A stretch of 64,000 bases of DNA from positions 6,091,501-6,155,500 of the forward strand of contig NC_087245.1 in the NCBI RefSeq assembly GCF_037042905.1, given 5' to 3'. The position numbers were made by a program, and so were the translations under genes. Shown here in pieces: positions 1-10,906 of the stretch (position 1 is its first letter; each line of letters opens with the position of its first letter). This stretch comes from Lytechinus pictus. Taxonomy: Eukaryota; Echinodermata; Echinoidea; Temnopleuroida; Toxopneustidae. Below the pieces are notes generated by a model. That model saw only the letters and a list, made by a program, of their open reading frames with translations, had not been told where the DNA came from and did not search any database.

Positions 1-285
1 CGCCAAGAGGGGGGGGGGGGGGGGCGGGCCCCTCGGCCCCCTGGATCCGCCTATGGGGATAAGGGGCGGGAAAATTTTACAAGCAAAAAAAAAGGTTATC
101 ATCGCCAAAGTAAGGTCATCTCGTCCCAAAATACATGTTTTATTTCGATTTAGAATGATGTATTTTTTACCATCATAAAAGACCAAAAATAGTAGGGGGA
201 CATTTGATATTGTGTCCCCCCTACTATTTTGAGTAGGGGGGACACGTCCCCCTGTCCCCCCTGGGATTTCCGCCCATGACTGTTA
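1..285. repeat. DNA-transposon remnant rich in G/C runs
   Basis: The first 60 bases hold a long poly-G run followed by 'ctggatccgcctatg', and 180-280 hold an imperfect inverted repeat around 'gtccccctactatttt'. Such poly-G/poly-C flanks ending in a 'ggatttccgcc'-like word recur in this window at the ends of hAT-like MITEs (48852-49096). No complete terminal inverted repeat or target duplication is visible, and the left side may lie outside the window. Confidence 0.4.
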
Positions 286-3189
286 GCGCTCTATTAGGCT
301 TTCAACGTTTCTGTGCGGTGGTTCTTTACTCGGGTTTACGCTGCTCAATTTTATTAATTATTTTTCTTTTAAAATAGATAACTAAAAATGGTATAGGTCA
401 TATATTATTTTGAAGGAAATGGGTACCGGGTGCATGCAGATCGAGAAACGATAGCAAGAACGATGTCTGCCGAAGAGAAATTGGTTGTGAATCCACCGAA
501 ATTGGAACACGATCTGCCGGCAGATAGTGTTCCTAGAACCTATCCGCCTAGCACCGGATCCGCCGCTACACCGGCACAAGTCACTTCTAATAAGGTTAAA
601 ACGACGAACAAAAATGTACTTTTCAAAAGCCAGCAGATTTACCTGCTGTCAACTTCCCGCGGGAAGTGGCGAGAAAGCCGAACAATAGGGATGCTTTTAT
701 AAAGGGTTGAGGGTTTACCAGAGTGAGATGTATCCCCTTGGCGCGCCATGGCGTCTCCATAATGACGCATCACATATACATATACAGTGCGTATCAACAA
801 AAGATTACACTTTGAAAAAATCCTGTAAAATTACACATTTGTGATATCCTGAAGATTGTTCCACATTTTAACATTGGTACAGATCCATTTAAACAAATTA
901 CGATATAACTGTCGAAAAATATTTCCGCTTGAGTGAGCACCACTTACTTTTGAAAAGTTAGTGAAAAATGATTTGCGCAGAACTTTGAAATAGCTATGCA
1001 AATAAATATAGACCTTAATCATGAAGAACATGTGGAATTTAGCTATTAAAATTGATTTGAAGATATCTTTAACATTTTAAAACTTGTTTCCTTGCCAAAA
1101 CCACTTCGAAGATTCCATTGCACCCCAGCCCACTCCCCCGCACAACGAGGCCATCGAGACGTTATTTGCTTTACACTGAGCTGTGATTTACATGAAAAGG
1201 CTTATGCTTGATTTTCATGTAGTTAACCATTGTCAAGTTTAGGAAAAGTGTGGCGAAACCAGTATTAAATGAAAAATGAAATGTAAACCCACTTTAGATG
1301 ATAAAAACTTAGTGAAACAATGCTGGAGATGTCTGATATAAACTTTTGTTCAGATTCAGTTATGTCCTCAGATCCAGCTGGCACAAAAAGGGTAAAGATT
1401 GTGCTTACTAAATGTTAAAATCTAAATTTGGGTGGCAAAATTGTTACAAAATGCTTGAATGTATCCGTTTTATTTCAATTGACTATAAGTGCAATGGAAA
1501 TGTATGAGAAATGTTTCGCAGGGTAAGTTTGATTTCGCCCTTTCCCCTTGACACATTGTGAAAACGAGCATTTCTGCGCTAACAGATTTCTGCGAGCTTT
1601 ACAAAAAGGACAGTGCTCACTCAAGTGTAACATTCTGTCAAAACTTTTACTTTCATTGAATAGATGAGACCCAAACCCAAGATTATAAGGAAAAAATTAT
1701 CACATATTGTATATTTTTTCATTCCCAGGGCTTTTTCAAAGTGTAAACTTTTTGATACGCACTGTAGAGTCATATCTATAAGCAACCATTTCTCTGTATT
1801 CACAGTCGATTTTTTTTCTCAACCGAAAATAATGTTCAATATCATTTTTTTAACAATACAAGTGCTGGAATTCCTGTGGTATTTTATATTTTAAAAAATG
1901 GGATTTATTTTTTTCTTCACAAACGGAATTTGTGTTATCATAATTTCAATTTCTTGATATTAACAGAATGGCTTTATGCGATAAACCGATGGGAATTTTC
2001 GATATCAAGAATTTCATTCATGCACTAATTTCATTTCGCGATAACAAAAATTCATATTTCAGAAGAATTTCCTTGTATTACACCCAATGTGGCTACCTGT
2101 TGTAAAGGTGCGGCAACATCTTGACAAGTATAATTGGGCGAGGCCAGACGTTGTCATGGTTATAGCTTTATCAGTATTGGTCATTATCTTATGAGTGTGT
2201 GTGTGTGGCCCTTATGGGGGCTAGAGGGAGGGGGAAGTGGCTCATGTTGGTCTTGACGGGAATGTGACGCAGTTAAGACACCAAAATTAATTCTTCAGAA
2301 ACGTATCATGTAACGCTGAGAAGTATATTAATATCAGCTAGGTAGAAATACTATACCTAATGTCCTACAGAATAATTTCATAAGGTTTGCTTTCATATTT
2401 TAACACTACTTACCTAAAAATCTAAGGGTATTTTTTAGCAAAAATTTATTTCTCGCAGGACCCAAAATATGGAATTCTCTTGATAAAAAATAATTCATAT
2501 TTCTTAAGACCATTTGTGGATAGGGGTACCGAGACTGTTAGATACTTTCAAAATACAAATATCGAATAGAAAGGTCCCACAATACTCTTAATTTAAGAGG
2601 CAAATACCACACCCGGACACCCCCCCCCCCCTCAGTATTCAGAAAACACTCTTTTAGCATTGTTTTCCCAAAATGGACTTTTAACAAGAGGGCTTGCAAT
2701 GAAGTTTAGCAAAGGGTGGATCCGCATATATTGGTTAATCAACGAGTCACGTCTCAAAACAAGTCTGAATCAAATGTGTATTGATGGAGTTGTAGAAGTG
2801 GAATAAATAAACAGTATAATAAGAGACAAAAAATGAGATTCAAGGCCAACTACGACCAATATGTCGAATATGATTGATGCAATGTTCCACCCCTTTTTTT
2901 TTCTTTGGTAGAAAGCTGGTTCATATTCCATTCAAAACATCACAAAAGAGCTGAAGGGATGCATGCATAATGCGTTAAAACCTTGTACGTCATTCAATAC
3001 AATAATATTTGTGTGAGAATTTAGGAGATGGACCTCAATCACAGACTGGCGGAAAGGAAGGAAAGGTAAAATTTTATACTGTTTTAAGACAAAAACATTT
3101 TATAATTCATATTAAATTTTGCAATAACATGAAAATAATTAATTATTGAAAACTACTTAAATCACCCCCACCTCGCACCCAGAATTCTT
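286..3189. other. Intergenic DNA, no gene recognised
   Basis: AT-rich sequence with only short open frames (the longest is 90 codons) and no recognisable domain. It holds a poly-C run near 2620 and a GT-rich stretch near 2195. I see no convincing exon with paired splice sites. Confidence 0.5.
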
Positions 3190-3533
3190 GGGTGGAAGAG
3201 CCGTGGTGTAGTGGTTCTGACTCTCGCCTTGTAAACAGAGGGTCGTGTGTTCGAATACCACAGCGGTCTAGCGTCCTTTGGCAAGGCGTTAATCCACACT
3301 TTGCCACTCTCGACCCAGGTGCTAAATGGGTATCCGGTAGGATGCGAAAGATATTGTATGTTTGATTTTGCCAGCGCCATAATGAGGCTGCGATGAATGC
3401 AAGGAATGCTCCCCAGGGAGTGGAAATTGTGCACTTTTCGTGCGGGATTAAAAATTGAATCCAATGACCGGGGTAATAATATGCTGTAACGCGCTTTGAG
3501 CCATTCTGGGAAAAGCGCTTTATAAAAATTGGC

Positions 3534-3565
<32 letters not shown>
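3190..3565 (+). mobile_element. tRNA-derived SINE with (ATT)n tail
   Basis: The head (about 3198-3270) resembles a tRNA: an A-box-like 'tggtgtagtggttctga' and a B box 'gttcgaataccac' at normal spacing. A roughly 200-bp body follows, then a tail with 'gcgctttgagcc' and 'gcgctttataaaaattgg', and finally about ten ATT units (3535-3562). A Pol III promoter, a body, and a tail ending in a microsatellite are SINE architecture. The 'agcgctttata' tail word recurs near 11450 in another context, which suggests a shared tail family. Confidence 0.75.
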
Positions 3566-3571
<6 letters not shown>

Positions 3572-5347
3572 TCCTACCCAACTTGTATTATTTTGTGCAC
3601 TTTATCCACATTTATACACACACCTCATCACTAAACATACTAATGACATTTTATCGACTGTTTTTTACCGGGACGCAAGTTCATATTATCAATTATATTG
3701 TCAGCAATAGGCCTATTTCCTTTTCTTATGCAGTGACATCTCAGTTGGATGAATCTTCAAAAATGATTAGGATGACAAGTCTCTGTTTTAGTATATTTGA
3801 ATAACATCTTAACTCAAATATTGACAGGTTGTTTTTATCAGCAAGCACTTAAATTTCCATTTTGCTATAATTTTCATTTAGCGCCTATAATTTTCATTTT
3901 TGCGTATCGCTGTTACATTTTAATCGGTGCAATGCAATAACTTGAAAAAAGACATTTAATTCATTCGTTTCATCAAAGCGAATCACGAATGTTGGAGGAA
4001 AGTATGACAATAAATCAGGTGCCATGAAAATCAAATTGGAGTAATCATGTTAATGGGTACCAAATTTATAAACAAATAAATAAAATAAATAAAAACGTGG
4101 ATATCTGCTTTAAAAGAAATTAGAAAAATAGCAACTGTTTAACTGATTAAGAAAAATGTCTTAATAATTATCTTTGTTTATTCATTCTATTGAGCCATGA
4201 TTATGTTTCATGTAGCACATAATAGGATCGCAATATGAATGTTACTTAACAAAATAGAGGGCGTGATGGATTTAATACTAACATGCCCATATAGAGTGAT
4301 TTCATAATTATTTGCTTTGGTATGTTTAGTCGGCAAACATTAATAAAATTATTTTTTTACATGTTTGTGATAGTGACGTTCTTGATTAAATAGTGTCTGA
4401 TGTTCAAGAACAAAATATCGCGATCAGTTTTCGTCTCTAAGATGGTTGACATTCAAGGAAAAAGAATTTAATTTTTAGAAACACAAAGTCGGCATCGCGG
4501 AGTTGAGCAGGACATGCGTGTTTAAGGGTGCGTGTAGGTGTATGTGGTTCTTTTTTTCACACAAGTATTTATCATTTATAATTGTTTACGTCGGGGAACG
4601 ACCTTTAACGTCACCATCCGAAATACATGACCAGGGCTCAAACCACACATCAATTTGTAACTTCCCAACATAGCTTGGATAACTGGCGCACGTCACAACT
4701 CTTAACGCACAGGAAGACAGAATCAAAGCATTCTCGAGTCAAGATGAATTAACAAACTGAAACAAGTATTCTGATTTCATTTTAAATAATTTATTGTCCA
4801 ATACAGCAGTATTTTATCATAAATTACATCGTACAAAGTATATTCAAAATCACGAAGAAAACGAGAAGTAAAGAGTGAAAGGTATTAATTCACCGTAGTT
4901 ATTGCATACAAATATGTTTTTCCAATGTCGCCTTGAAAAATACACACTTTTTTCAATGATAAAAACGGATTTTTAGCAGTTTGGATTTGAGCCTACAATC
5001 AAAACTTGCAGATTAGAAAACTCGGAATAGCATTAAGTGTATTTTTCTTTAGCTCAAGTATGAAAGCGATAGAGGTATACAGTGATATTTAGGCCCCTTC
5101 GAAAAATATTACTCATCACCTCAAAGAAATTATAGCCTGCACGATTAAACACTTGATTAGATGGCAAAATAGGAAATCGAACAACAATATTATAATACCA
5201 GAGACATGACCAGCATTTCGGCCCCCCAAAAATGCCATTTATGACATTGATAGATATTTATTTACGCAGTGTTTTTTCTGTATAGGTATGAGTTAATCAT
5301 GTCAAGACGTTATAACGTTTATTAACGAGGTTGGTTGTTCTATCGTA
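3566..5347. other. Intergenic DNA with simple repeats
   Basis: No exon or domain is recognised. The stretch includes an AAATAAAT-type simple repeat (4070-4095) and the SINE-like block listed separately. The rest is AT-rich. Confidence 0.5.
4570..4725 (-). repeat. SINE-like repeat, copy 1
   Basis: Read on the minus strand, this block shares 'atccaagctatgt', 'ggaagttacaaattgatg' and a B-box-like 'gagccctggtca' with 37440-37560 on the plus strand. An A-box-like 'tgacgtgcgcc' lies at tRNA-like spacing upstream. Two dispersed copies in opposite orientation with Pol III-like boxes suggest a tRNA-derived SINE. Its ends are not defined. Confidence 0.45.
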
Positions 5348-5349
5348 TT

Positions 5350-5565
5350 ATAAAGTCAGGTCAATTCAATTCAAATAAACATTTATTTTCTTCCATTTCA
5401 TTACATTTTTCGTATTGTAATTCATACAAAAATCAACTTGTTAGGAAGAATATAAATATTGTATACATGTTATGTTTAAAGAAGAAGGCGTATACCCTAA
5501 AGCTGAGGCTTGTGGCGGGAAACGCCTGTAGACAAAAATACAAGCGAGACAGGTAAGCATGATTA
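5350..5565 (-). mobile_element. 5'-truncated LINE 3' end (minus strand)
   Basis: On the minus strand this ends in an ATTGA-type tail ('ttgaattgaattga'), like the 3' end of LINE-A. It shares with 21690-21875 an internal hairpin made of 'ggcgta'/'acgcc' around 'gcttgtggcggga', and the segment 'aaataaacatttattttcttccatttca' is also seen near 28565. I read the three as dead 3' fragments of one LINE family. Confidence 0.55.
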
Positions 5566-5589
5566 CACAAATTTGCTTATAATGTCCCT

Positions 5590-5856
5590 TTTTTAGGTAT
5601 GAATATCAAAAATTTTCAGCTCGCGCTCCGTGCTCGCATTATTTGATCAGTGTGATACATATCCGTTTAATTGCACTAACCTTAAAATGCCTCTACCTGG
5701 CAACTGAGCGCGCTTTGCGCGCTCACTAATACCGTGTTTACATGTGATGATCGGCTTTCGGTTCTGAACCAAAAGCCGATCACATGTAAACACGGTATTT
5801 TTGCTGGTGCCCCCCCCCCCCTATGCCGTGACCCACGGTACGCCACTAGACCCTAA
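5590..5856 (-). mobile_element. End fragment of hAT-like element family
   Basis: The right edge reads 'gtgacccacggtacgccact', the reverse complement of the left end of the hAT-like element at 34318-35481. The interior carries the same 'cagctcgcgctccgtgctcgc' and 'gagcgcgctttgcgcgctca' words as that element. It is a partial copy in the opposite orientation, itself interrupted by the palindromic element at 5728-5799. Confidence 0.65.
5728..5799. mobile_element. 72-bp palindromic MITE with TA flanks
   Basis: A near-perfect hairpin: the arms read 'aataccgtgtttacatgtga' and its reverse complement. The core CCGTG...CACGG is bounded by TA on both sides (5730-5731 and 5796-5797), as expected for a Tc1/mariner-type target duplication. 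It sits inside the hAT-family fragment and is therefore younger than it. Confidence 0.6.
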
Positions 5857-6057
5857 GTCAATTGGCATTCCACATAGTTGTAGCTTTGCGAAGTATACCC
5901 TATATCAACGACACTTTATTTCTGAGCCCCATATTGGATTTTGGATCCGAAGATTATGGCAGGATCATTCTACATTACATTTGCTGAAAATAATAAATTC
6001 TCAGATATAGTACACTAAATCGTTCGTAATACTGGCAGAATTACAAACGTAACCACA

Positions 6058-6286
6058 TACACTCTAAAAACAAATCAGTCAAAAATGACTAGTTAATAGG
6101 GTCAGCTGGGTGCAACTGTTATTCTAGTCATGTTTGACTATTAATTTTTCTAGTCGTATTTTACTAGAACATAGCTATTTCTGACTAGAAAATATGTCAA
6201 AAATATTATTATCAGTGATTATCATATCAGTTGCACCCAGTTGACTATTGGTTTAGTAAATATGACTGATTTGTTTTAAGAGTGTA
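6058..6286. mobile_element. 225-bp MITE, CACTCT termini
   Basis: Long terminal inverted repeats of roughly 60-70 bp: the left end begins CACTCTAAAAACAAATCAGT, and the right end read backwards begins CACTCTTAAAACAAATCAGT. Both arms contain 'ctgggtgcaactg'. TA flanks both ends (6058-6059 and 6285-6286). There is no coding capacity. The superfamily is uncertain: CACT-type termini fit CACTA elements, while the TA duplication fits mariner. Confidence 0.75.
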
Positions 6287-6852
6287 GTAAACTCGGTTGA
6301 TTTGCTATCTTACTTCTTGATGTGAACTGCTGGACTGCTGGACTAAACTGGACTAAACTGGGTTTACTGGGTGTATTTTTCTTGGAAATTTTACCTTTTG
6401 GACACTTCTTACCGTAATTTTGCCAATATGTTATATTTTAACTGGATTATAAATACCTAGGAGGGACTTTGCAGGTAACTATATTGCTTATTCGTTGAGA
6501 AATATTGGTGAACTTTGTCTGCTATGTGCACAGGATTGCTCTCCACATTTTTGGTACAGTCCCATGTACTTACCTTAATGTCTTGCTATGATTAAAGTGT
6601 ACACAGAGACCTAGCTAATGTATGTAGCACTAAAGGACTGACCTGGATTTTCAGTCGTTCATATCTACTCGAGCAGTAAATGACTCCTTCAATCCTGATT
6701 GTTATTGATTGCATTATACAGTTGACTCCTATTGACCTGTCTGGTATTCATTGAATGGTCTATTCACCTCTACTACTCTAGACTATAGACTAAACCTTGA
6801 TCGAACTTAGCCTTTGAACTAGTCTTTAAACTGGTAGTTTAACCCATCAACT

Positions 6853-7903
6853 ATGACATCTCCCAGCGTTAGAACTAGACAGGCTTCCAAGGAAAAATCC
6901 AACACTCAGAGTTTAGTGACATCTGTTATTAAAGACATTTTGTTGGATAAAACTTTTCTTGCTCTTGTTGAGAGTCCACACGGGTCGTGTGGTCCAGTGG
7001 TTAGAGCATTGGACTCATAATCGCAAGGTCGTGAGTTCGAATCCCAACTCTGCCATTGTCTCCACTTTGATAAAAAGGCCCAAGAGTGATATCTGTCGTC
7101 TATTACGTCAGCCACTATGACTGATTAACCTAGACGTAAAATGTTTCCAAAGTAATTGGTTATATACCAGCTTGGCGTTTACCAGCAAAAAATGCTGTCC
7201 TGCCGAGTTCCTACGGGAGTTACCACAAACAGAGAGTCAGGTTTCTAAACAACTATCTGAACTACGTACTGAGGGAGAGAAACAGGAGTCAAGGTTATTT
7301 GATCTTGAGGTCAAAGTCGAACGATACACCCATGATATGAACGACATGAAATCCTTGATAGAAACCCAGAAATCAAGTATCAAGAAGCTACAACATGCCC
7401 AGGAACAATATTCTCGCAGAAATTGCCTTCGGTTCTTTGGCTTTCATGAGTCTCCCCAAGAAGATACAGATGACATCATCATGAAGCTCGCTTCTGAAGT
7501 TCTTGGAGTTCAGCTGGCGAGGAACGACATCGAGAGGAGCCACAGGATTACTTCAAGAACTAAATCATTAAGATCTGGAGTGGCTGAAAGCACAGAAAGA
7601 TCCCATCCTCCACGACAGATAATTGCCAAGTTTGCCTCGTACAGGACCCGCCAGATGATTCTTAGGCAACGTCGGAAGCTCGCTGGAAAGGGGCAGTCGA
7701 TTCAGGAAGATCTGACTGCTCAAAATGCACAACTTCTCCATGCTGCTAAGACATCTAAGGTAGTGGAAACTGCTTGGTCAGTGGATGGACGAATCTTTGT
7801 ACTTGTGTCAAATGGTACCACCAAAAAGAAACATCTAATAAAGAACAAAACTGAACTTGAGCAGCTCATTGAACTCAACGCACACTTATCCAGGCTTACT
7901 TGA
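6853..7903 (+). pseudogene. LINE-A ORF1 (L1-type ORF1 protein), SINE-disrupted
   Basis: ORF1 proteins coat LINE RNA and act as nucleic-acid chaperones. The ATG at 6853 starts 41 codons that stay open to the SINE insertion at 6977. After the SINE the same frame resumes at 7239 and runs to a stop at 7903. Excluding the SINE and one copy of its duplication, about 262 residues would be encoded. The visible domains are a coiled coil (7240-7410, heptads with many Glu, Lys and Leu), then a 'SRRNCLRFFGF' segment typical of the RRM of Transposase_22/L1 ORF1 proteins, 'ERSHRI', 'PPRQIIAKF', and a C-terminal region. The open frame that starts at 7172 is part SINE and is not the native N-terminus. Similar motifs occur in LINE-C ORF1 (57444-58155). 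Confidence 0.8.
6977..7231 (+). mobile_element. tRNA-Met-like SINE inside LINE-A ORF1
   Basis: The first 75 bases fold as a tRNA: an A box 'tggtccagtggttagagc', an anticodon loop 'ctcataa' with CAT, and a B box 'ggtcgtgagttcgaatccc'. The 7-bp target duplication GAGAGTC is exact (6970-6976 and 7232-7238). Removing the SINE and one duplication rejoins the ORF1 codons in frame, which fixes both ends. The body has no poly-A tail. Confidence 0.85.
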
Positions 7904-8140
7904 AACAAACTTTGCCTGCATTGACTCACCTCTAAAGCTTACTACACTGTTTTTACTGTTGAAGTCTAAAACTGTTATTGATTTGTTGTACTTTGATTGT
8001 TAAGTTTTTTTTGTTTGTTTTTTACACTCTCTGCAGCTCCCCACCCTCCCCCGATTTCAATTTTTTTTCTCTCTGTCTATAGAGTATTTCTTTCCCATGT
8101 ATTTGATTGTATTTGTATTCCTTGTTATTGAACGCTTTTT

Positions 8141-8378
8141 ATGATTAGTAATTTATTCACCTGCAGTAACTGTTCCAAACCTCAATCTCATCATGAAAAT
8201 GCATTTTGTGATTCCTGCAATACTATATTATTCCCTTTTAACCATTATGTAAGCAATGAAGAATTTGTTTTCTCAATTTTTACTTTCTTTCATTTAGATA
8301 AGTCTATCGATGAGGACAATTTTCATGCCTTGGCTATTAATCCTTTTACTTTGAATGAATCTGAGAATGACTATAATG
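8141..8378 (+). pseudogene. LINE-A ORF2, 5' part (zinc-finger-like N-terminus)
   Basis: The ATG at 8141 begins ORF2, about 240 bp after ORF1. The N-terminus has two CxxC pairs (CSNC and CDSC) with intervening His residues, so it may bind zinc. The frame is cut at 8378 by the E1/E2 insertion, leaving a spurious stop at 8384-8386. Joined across the insertion with one ATAATG copy, the codons run straight on into 17239. The exact frame restoration proves that this is the missing front of the 17239-20117 reading frame. Confidence 0.85.
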
Positions 8379-8660
8379 TATTTTAAAGACGACTCGGCGA
8401 TTTAAAATGATTTATTAGTCGGTGAACAATGCCAGGTCATGAAGGTATTTGTAATTTGGAATGGCGCGGTTGACGAGGTGATACGTCACAATGGCGCGCC
8501 AGCCTGTTTGGTTTATGCCCACAATGACAATAATTTGTACTGGGCGCAAGGAGCGCGCATGTTTTGGCGCGCGCGCCTAGGTGTGAAGGCGCGAAAAATC
8601 CTTCATTTTAGTCTTGGCTTTCAACGGAGATGAACGTCCAAAATATTCGCTTGTAATTTT
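8379..8660 (+). repeat. A repeat, copy 1 (left end of E1)
   Basis: By eye this is identical to 15666-15947. It is CpG-rich around 8455-8600 (several GCGCGC words), with a CRE-like 'tacgtcac' (8482) and an 'aatggcgc' (8489), so it looks like a promoter for the downstream exons. The 64-codon open frame at 8439-8633 is probably incidental. It is in both copies, but it lies in the promoter-like part and shows no domain. Confidence 0.8.
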
Positions 8661-8769
8661 TCTTACGACCTTGCATTTTTGAAGACGTCGTAATCTACAA
8701 AGAGCAACGAAATCTACAAGAATTTTTTGTTGAAACCATCATCGATCGGGACTCACAACAATTTCGCTT

Positions 8770-10906
8770 ATGAAGCTGAAAATGCAGTCCGAATTACTTG
8801 ATGATACTCTATTTCTTGCCTGGCCTAACATTAACAACAACTCGTCTGCTTTGACTTTGAACCAAGTTTAATACGACGGGGAGCGACTGTATCGATTACA
8901 GCAGTCAGCAGATCGGCTGGGCCCTAACTTTTGAGCTGTTTGGTTTCAGCAACGATGGGACGAATGATGAGAATGTGACTCAAGCTGCTAGGTGGAATTC
9001 AGTTCATTCGGCTTTTCATAAGCCTGGAATTTTTATTGAGTCTGAGAGTCTTGTCGTTAACGTGCAGGATTTGGGACTGGCAACAGCCAACCCAGCCAAC
9101 AAAACATTTGAGCACGGACCCTGGCACAAGGTTAGAGACTAGGCCTAAGTTAGGCCTACATTGGCAACAAAATCATGCATAAGTTAGACATTGTCGGCGA
9201 CGCCATGATACAGTAGACTATGATTCATCATGATCACCCAATGATATGACTATGACTATGAGTATTTAATGTTTGTCGGAAGTCAGAGGTCCTACTCCTG
9301 AGTCCGAGCTCTCGAGTCTGCTTGTGGGAGGTGAGGCGACGGTCTGGATTGGCAGACGGAACGGGGAACGGGGTACTCGTGGTCGGTACCACTACCAGAG
9401 AATTCACAAGTTTCAGTCTCTACAAGACCTAGCCTATCCGGTGAGTACGAAGCAGGAATAGATCTAGGCTAGACTCAGTCTAGATTTAGGTCTACGGTTT
9501 AGTGTCAAATAGTATCCTAGGCCTAGGCCTAGTAGGTCTACGTTAGGCCTAACGTTAAGCCTAGTATACTGTAGTGCTAACTTAGAGTAGAAGTTAGGCT
9601 TAAATGAATCGTAGAAGAGGCCTGCTTTGTAACGAGCAGGTAGGCCTGTCTAGGCCTGGCTTTAGATTTCGAACAAAATCATGTTCTTATTGGTCAGGAG
9701 TTAATAGGCTCTGAGTCCTTTTCATTTCAATTTCATGGCCCGTCAACCCCCCCCCCCCCCCGGTTTTCACGTTAGAACGCGAAGATCCTATTACCAACCA
9801 TAGGCCAGGCATAAGACTAGTTAAGGTAGTCAGGCAAACATGGTTCGATGGGGGGGGGGGGCTATTTGGCTTGTCAACACAATGTTTAGATTTGAATGTA
9901 GGTCATATGTCAAGCCATAATAAGACATAGCTTGGACTTGGCCTGGAATTAATTTTAATTTGGTCCAAGCGGTTTATACGATCATGATGGAAAAGGGAGG
10001 GGTTGTCGTCATAATTCAAACACGGGCCTAGCTAGGCCTGTTCCTACTTGACGACTTGTTTTAGTGTCTGAACTAGGTCACTAGGTGTGTCATGGTGATT
10101 TTTAAAAAGAGTTCAACAATTTTATTAACGTTAATTACCGTATCGTATTAGGTGTAGGCCCTAGTTCATGGCTGTGGTTAATATGGATGTAAATACATTT
10201 TCACAGCCGGTGGTTTGGAAATTGGGGTTAGTCTCCTCAGTATATGACTACATTGAGGTTCTAAAGCTTCGGCCAGAATCGATGTATATTTTCGATGGAA
10301 AATCAAAGAAAAATGAAGTCTATAGAGGCCGATATGAAATTGGTTCTAGCAGCCATTATTTACAGCTTATTCTAGGCCTAGTGATGGGCTAGGCTAAGAT
10401 GTATTTAAGACCATGATTAATTTTAAGCCGCCGTTTTTGGCAAAAATGGTGAGAATAGCAGAGGGTCTACTAGTGATTGGCAAAAAGTTCGAACTTTTTC
10501 GGTGCTGATAAATAACTGAGTGAGAAATGTCACTTTGTCTTTGTTATAAATTTACAAGTAGTCTACTACTAGTACAGGTACTCGGACTACAATTTAATGG
10601 TGACACCACAGAGGAAATTAGGCTAAGTCCAACGTTAGATCTACTAACAGTAGACGCGGTTTTACATGTCTGTTTTGGGGATAAATCAGCTGGTTCAGTT
10701 AGGCCTATAAAAGTAGTATTTGACCTCTGTGACTTTTTCTGGATATGGGCCAGCATGAGCTGTGTTCTCGGTCTAAAAATTATGTGGATAGACCGGTGGT
10801 GGAAGAGCTTATACTAGATATGTATACGTCTACTCAGTTTTTAAATGAACATCTACAGACTGCGACGGGCATGATATTATTGTTGAATCAGTCACTTGAA
10901 AAGTAG
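8770..10906 (+). CDS. Unrecognised multi-exon gene carried by E1
   Basis: Four open blocks carry plausible splice sites, all phase 0. Block 1 is ATG 8770 to 8868 (33 codons), then a stop; the +1 frame is open from 8861 to 9130 (90 codons) and ends at AAG|gttaga. Joining the two parts needs a frameshift near 8861-8871. Block 2 is 9303-9440, with acceptor 'ctactcctgag' and a strong donor CCG|GTGAGT. Block 3 starts at 10578 after 'actagtacag' and ends at 10649 (ACA|gtagac) or 10712 (AAA|gtagta). Block 4 is 10754-10906 after 'gggccag', ending in TAG. The later donor of block 3 would leave a 41-nt intron, so the earlier one (104 nt) is more likely. I do not recognise the protein: there is no signal peptide, membrane span or catalytic motif. 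It could be a captured host gene, possibly decaying, or an element-encoded protein. Confidence 0.45.

Noticed and set aside
3162-3464. 100-codon minus-strand open frame
   Set aside because: It is entirely antisense to the tRNA-derived SINE.
8439-8633. 64-codon open frame in the A repeat, identical in both copies
   Set aside because: It sits in a CpG-rich promoter-like block, has no domain, and identity of the copies is explained by recent duplication of the whole A end.
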